Assembly (NCBI GenBank): GCA_030627625.1
Contig: DAOURR010000007.1
Coordinates: 1 to 50,974 of the forward strand
Length of the DNA stretch: 50,974 nucleotides
Origin: UBA3103 sp002365855
GTDB taxonomy: Bacteria > Bacillota > Desulfotomaculia > Desulfotomaculales > Pelotomaculaceae
Reading direction: 5' to 3'
Shown: piece after piece, positions 50,909 through 50,974 of the stretch
How the letters are laid out: each line of letters opens with the position of its first letter
Numbering within the stretch: position 1 is the stretch's first letter
Translations under genes and position numbers: made by a program
Notes under the pieces: generated by a model
What the model was told of the DNA's origin: nothing
Seen by the model: only the letters and a program-made list of their open reading frames with translations
The model's database searches: none

Positions 50909-50974
50909 GTTAAAGATTCAGCAATTGGTTATGGTGATCCTTCAATTAGCCCAAGAAATTTTTGAGATTTTAAG
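50907..50974 (+). CDS. Small hydrophobic ORF, truncated by the window edge
   Basis: GTG start behind GGAGTGAGG. The visible 22 codons read LKIQQLVMVILQLAQEIFEI after the start, an amphipathic to hydrophobic helix. The end lies outside the window. It may be a short membrane peptide, possibly toxin-like, but the family is not recognised. Confidence 0.35.
   Translation, partial: MLKIQQLVMVILQLAQEIFEIL

Noticed and set aside
1..50974. CRISPR array, tRNA or rRNA genes
   Set aside because: No regularly spaced repeats, cloverleaf with CCA-type ends or rRNA-like sequence was recognised.

Overview
The window reads as chromosome of an endospore-forming Clostridia-type Firmicute, most like the Pelotomaculum/Desulfotomaculum group (Peptococcaceae sensu lato). 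This rests on spoIIP, spoIVA, a CotH kinase, the IspH-ribosomal S1 fusion, a HutP-family gene beside aroH, and many TTG/GTG starts behind strong Shine-Dalgarno sites. The genus is an inference. I saw no rRNA, tRNA or CRISPR array.

Layout. 1-5.2 kb: a truncated RND efflux gene (-), then a BlaI/BlaR1-type regulator pair (+) with two operator-like palindromes at its promoter, and a UPF0316 membrane protein. 5.2-8.6 kb: a minus-strand cassette VTC polymerase domain, DUF4956 membrane protein, CotH kinase, divergent from an OmpR-type two-component system (8.7-10.6 kb). 10.6-29.7 kb: a long plus-strand block. It starts with a HutP-family protein and chorismate mutase aroH. After a leader with an intrinsic terminator come aroF-tyrA-aroA (shikimate/tyrosine), cmk, plsC and ispH-rpsA. 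After another terminator come DUF1614, spoIIP, YIEGIA and its partner, two overlapping DUF3189 genes, a DUF512/PDZ radical-SAM-like protein, der, plsY, gpsA and, behind its own promoter, spoIVA.

29.8-31.5 kb: three small minus-strand membrane-protein genes, one interrupted by an in-frame TAG. 31.6-35.2 kb: hom-thrB-lysC, the aspartate-to-threonine branch, with a large stem-loop in the hom leader. 35.3-38.0 kb: an MFS exporter and (-) a cofactor-independent phosphoglycerate mutase. 38.2-41.1 kb: AtuA-like/DUF4387 pair (the second with an apparent ATT start) and a baeRF-type protein. 41.2-42.9 kb: a secreted stalk-domain protein preceded by a coupled mini-ORF. 43.1-44.8 kb: a complete IS1634-like element with 13-bp perfect inverted ends and an unusually long 35-bp target duplication. 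It sits just upstream of a nitroreductase remnant.

45-48.5 kb: a membrane-anchored HtrA-like protease, a small unknown protein, a rubredoxin, an APH-type kinase and (-) a SagB-type nitroreductase. 48.6-50.97 kb: ilvD (-), whose leader carries a promoter, a fluoride (crcB-motif) riboswitch-like aptamer and an overlapping terminator. The window ends with a structured leader that appears to hide the ribosome-binding site of a small, truncated ORF.

The strongest candidates for something undescribed are the fluoride-aptamer control of ilvD, the HutP-family/aro-leader pairing, and the structured RNA plus small ORF at the right edge.
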